A DNA stretch of 13,202 nucleotides. Source: Calditrichia bacterium (GTDB lineage: Bacteria; Calditrichota; Calditrichia; Calditrichales; Calditrichaceae). A program made the position numbers and the translations under genes. Location of the stretch: the NCBI GenBank assembly GCA_027039465.1, contig JALWEA010000665.1, positions 6,217-19,418 of the forward strand, written 5' to 3'. Positions 12,872-13,202 of the stretch are shown one piece after another. Each line of letters begins with the position of its first letter. Within the stretch, counting starts at the first letter, position 1. Below the pieces are notes generated by a model. The model was not told the DNA's origin and searched no databases. It saw only the letters and a program-made list of their open reading frames with translations.

Positions 12872-13202
12872 TGAATTCATTCGTTGCCGCTCTTTTTGTT
12901 CGTTGAACCACAAAGCCGCAATAATGATCGTCCCTCCGACGAGGAGTCGCCATCCGTTGGCTTGTTCCCCGAAAAACAATAAAGTAACGAGAATTGCCAG
13001 AGGAATTTTCAGATTATTGAATACGGCCAAAGAGCCTGCATTAACCTTGGTCGCGCCGAAATTCCATAAGAAAAATCCAAGCCCTGAGGCAACGATTCCA
13101 AGATAAACAAAAGTTAGCCATTGATCTGTGCTAACGGTCAATTGCGACCAATCGGTTGTTACCAAAGCCGCGCTGCCGGTTACGATAAGTGCGCCCAAAT
13201 AG
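12869..13202 (-). CDS. EamA/DMT-family permease, C-terminal part
   Basis: About 110 residues are visible; the frame stays open to the right edge, so the start and first half are outside the window. Four hydrophobic stretches fit the last transmembrane helices of a ten-helix drug/metabolite transporter: the opening LGALIVTGSAAL, then the LGIVASGLGFFLWNFGATK region, the LAVFNNLKIPLAILVTLLFFGE region, and LLVGGTIIIAALW. The sequence NAGSLAVFNNLKIP and the FFGE at the helix end are typical of the second EamA repeat. It sits in the inner membrane in this family. The substrate cannot be read from sequence. The short tail NEQKERQRMNS is cytoplasmic-looking and charged. Confidence 0.9.
   Translation of the reverse strand, partial: YLGALIVTGSAALVTTDWSQLTVSTDQWLTFVYLGIVASGLGFFLWNFGATKVNAGSLAVFNNLKIPLAILVTLLFFGEQANGWRLLVGGTIIIAALWFNEQKERQRMNS

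Overview
The window is the leader-proximal end of a CRISPR array followed by a complete, co-oriented type I-B CRISPR-Cas operon, then ordinary chromosomal genes. Every gene I call is on the minus strand, so transcription runs from right to left. The secreted peptidase carries a 'YPNPFN' C-terminal sorting-type domain, which is typical of the Bacteroidota/FCB side of the tree (Calditrichota, Ignavibacteria and related lineages). A Calditrichota-like bacterium is my best guess, but no rRNA or marker gene is present to prove it.

Layout from left to right: the CRISPR array (1-84, continuing off the left edge); the leader (85-206); then in reverse order of transcription cas2, cas1, cas4, cas3, cas5, cas7, cas8 (with an internal cas11) and cas6 (207-8342); a 461-bp gene-free regulatory region (8343-8803); a large secreted M14 zinc carboxypeptidase (8804-11242); a YhcC/TIGR01212-type radical SAM protein (11478-12455); a 62-residue zinc-ribbon protein (12554-12742); and the C-terminal end of an EamA/DMT permease (12869 to the right edge).

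The cas order cas6-cas8-cas7-cas5-cas3-cas4-cas1-cas2, the CXXC/CXXC motif in Cas8 and the Cst2/DevR-type Cas7 mark the 'Tneap' variant of type I-B. Cas6 cuts the array transcript. Cas8, Cas11, Cas7 and Cas5 form the crRNA-guided Cascade. Cas3 degrades the target. Cas4, Cas1 and Cas2 add new spacers. All core catalytic motifs look intact.

The best hidden signals are these. (1) A full consensus Shine-Dalgarno sequence and in-frame ATG inside the 3' third of cas8 would produce a separate 119-residue Cas11 small subunit. (2) The newest spacer, read as codons, gives GSKVPYAAIHE(F/L), the signature of phage tail-completion/virion-morphogenesis proteins. (3) Three alternating, near-identical 15-mers form an operator-like dyad upstream of the cas operon. 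(4) An 11-bp perfect inverted repeat brackets a good promoter in front of the radical SAM gene.
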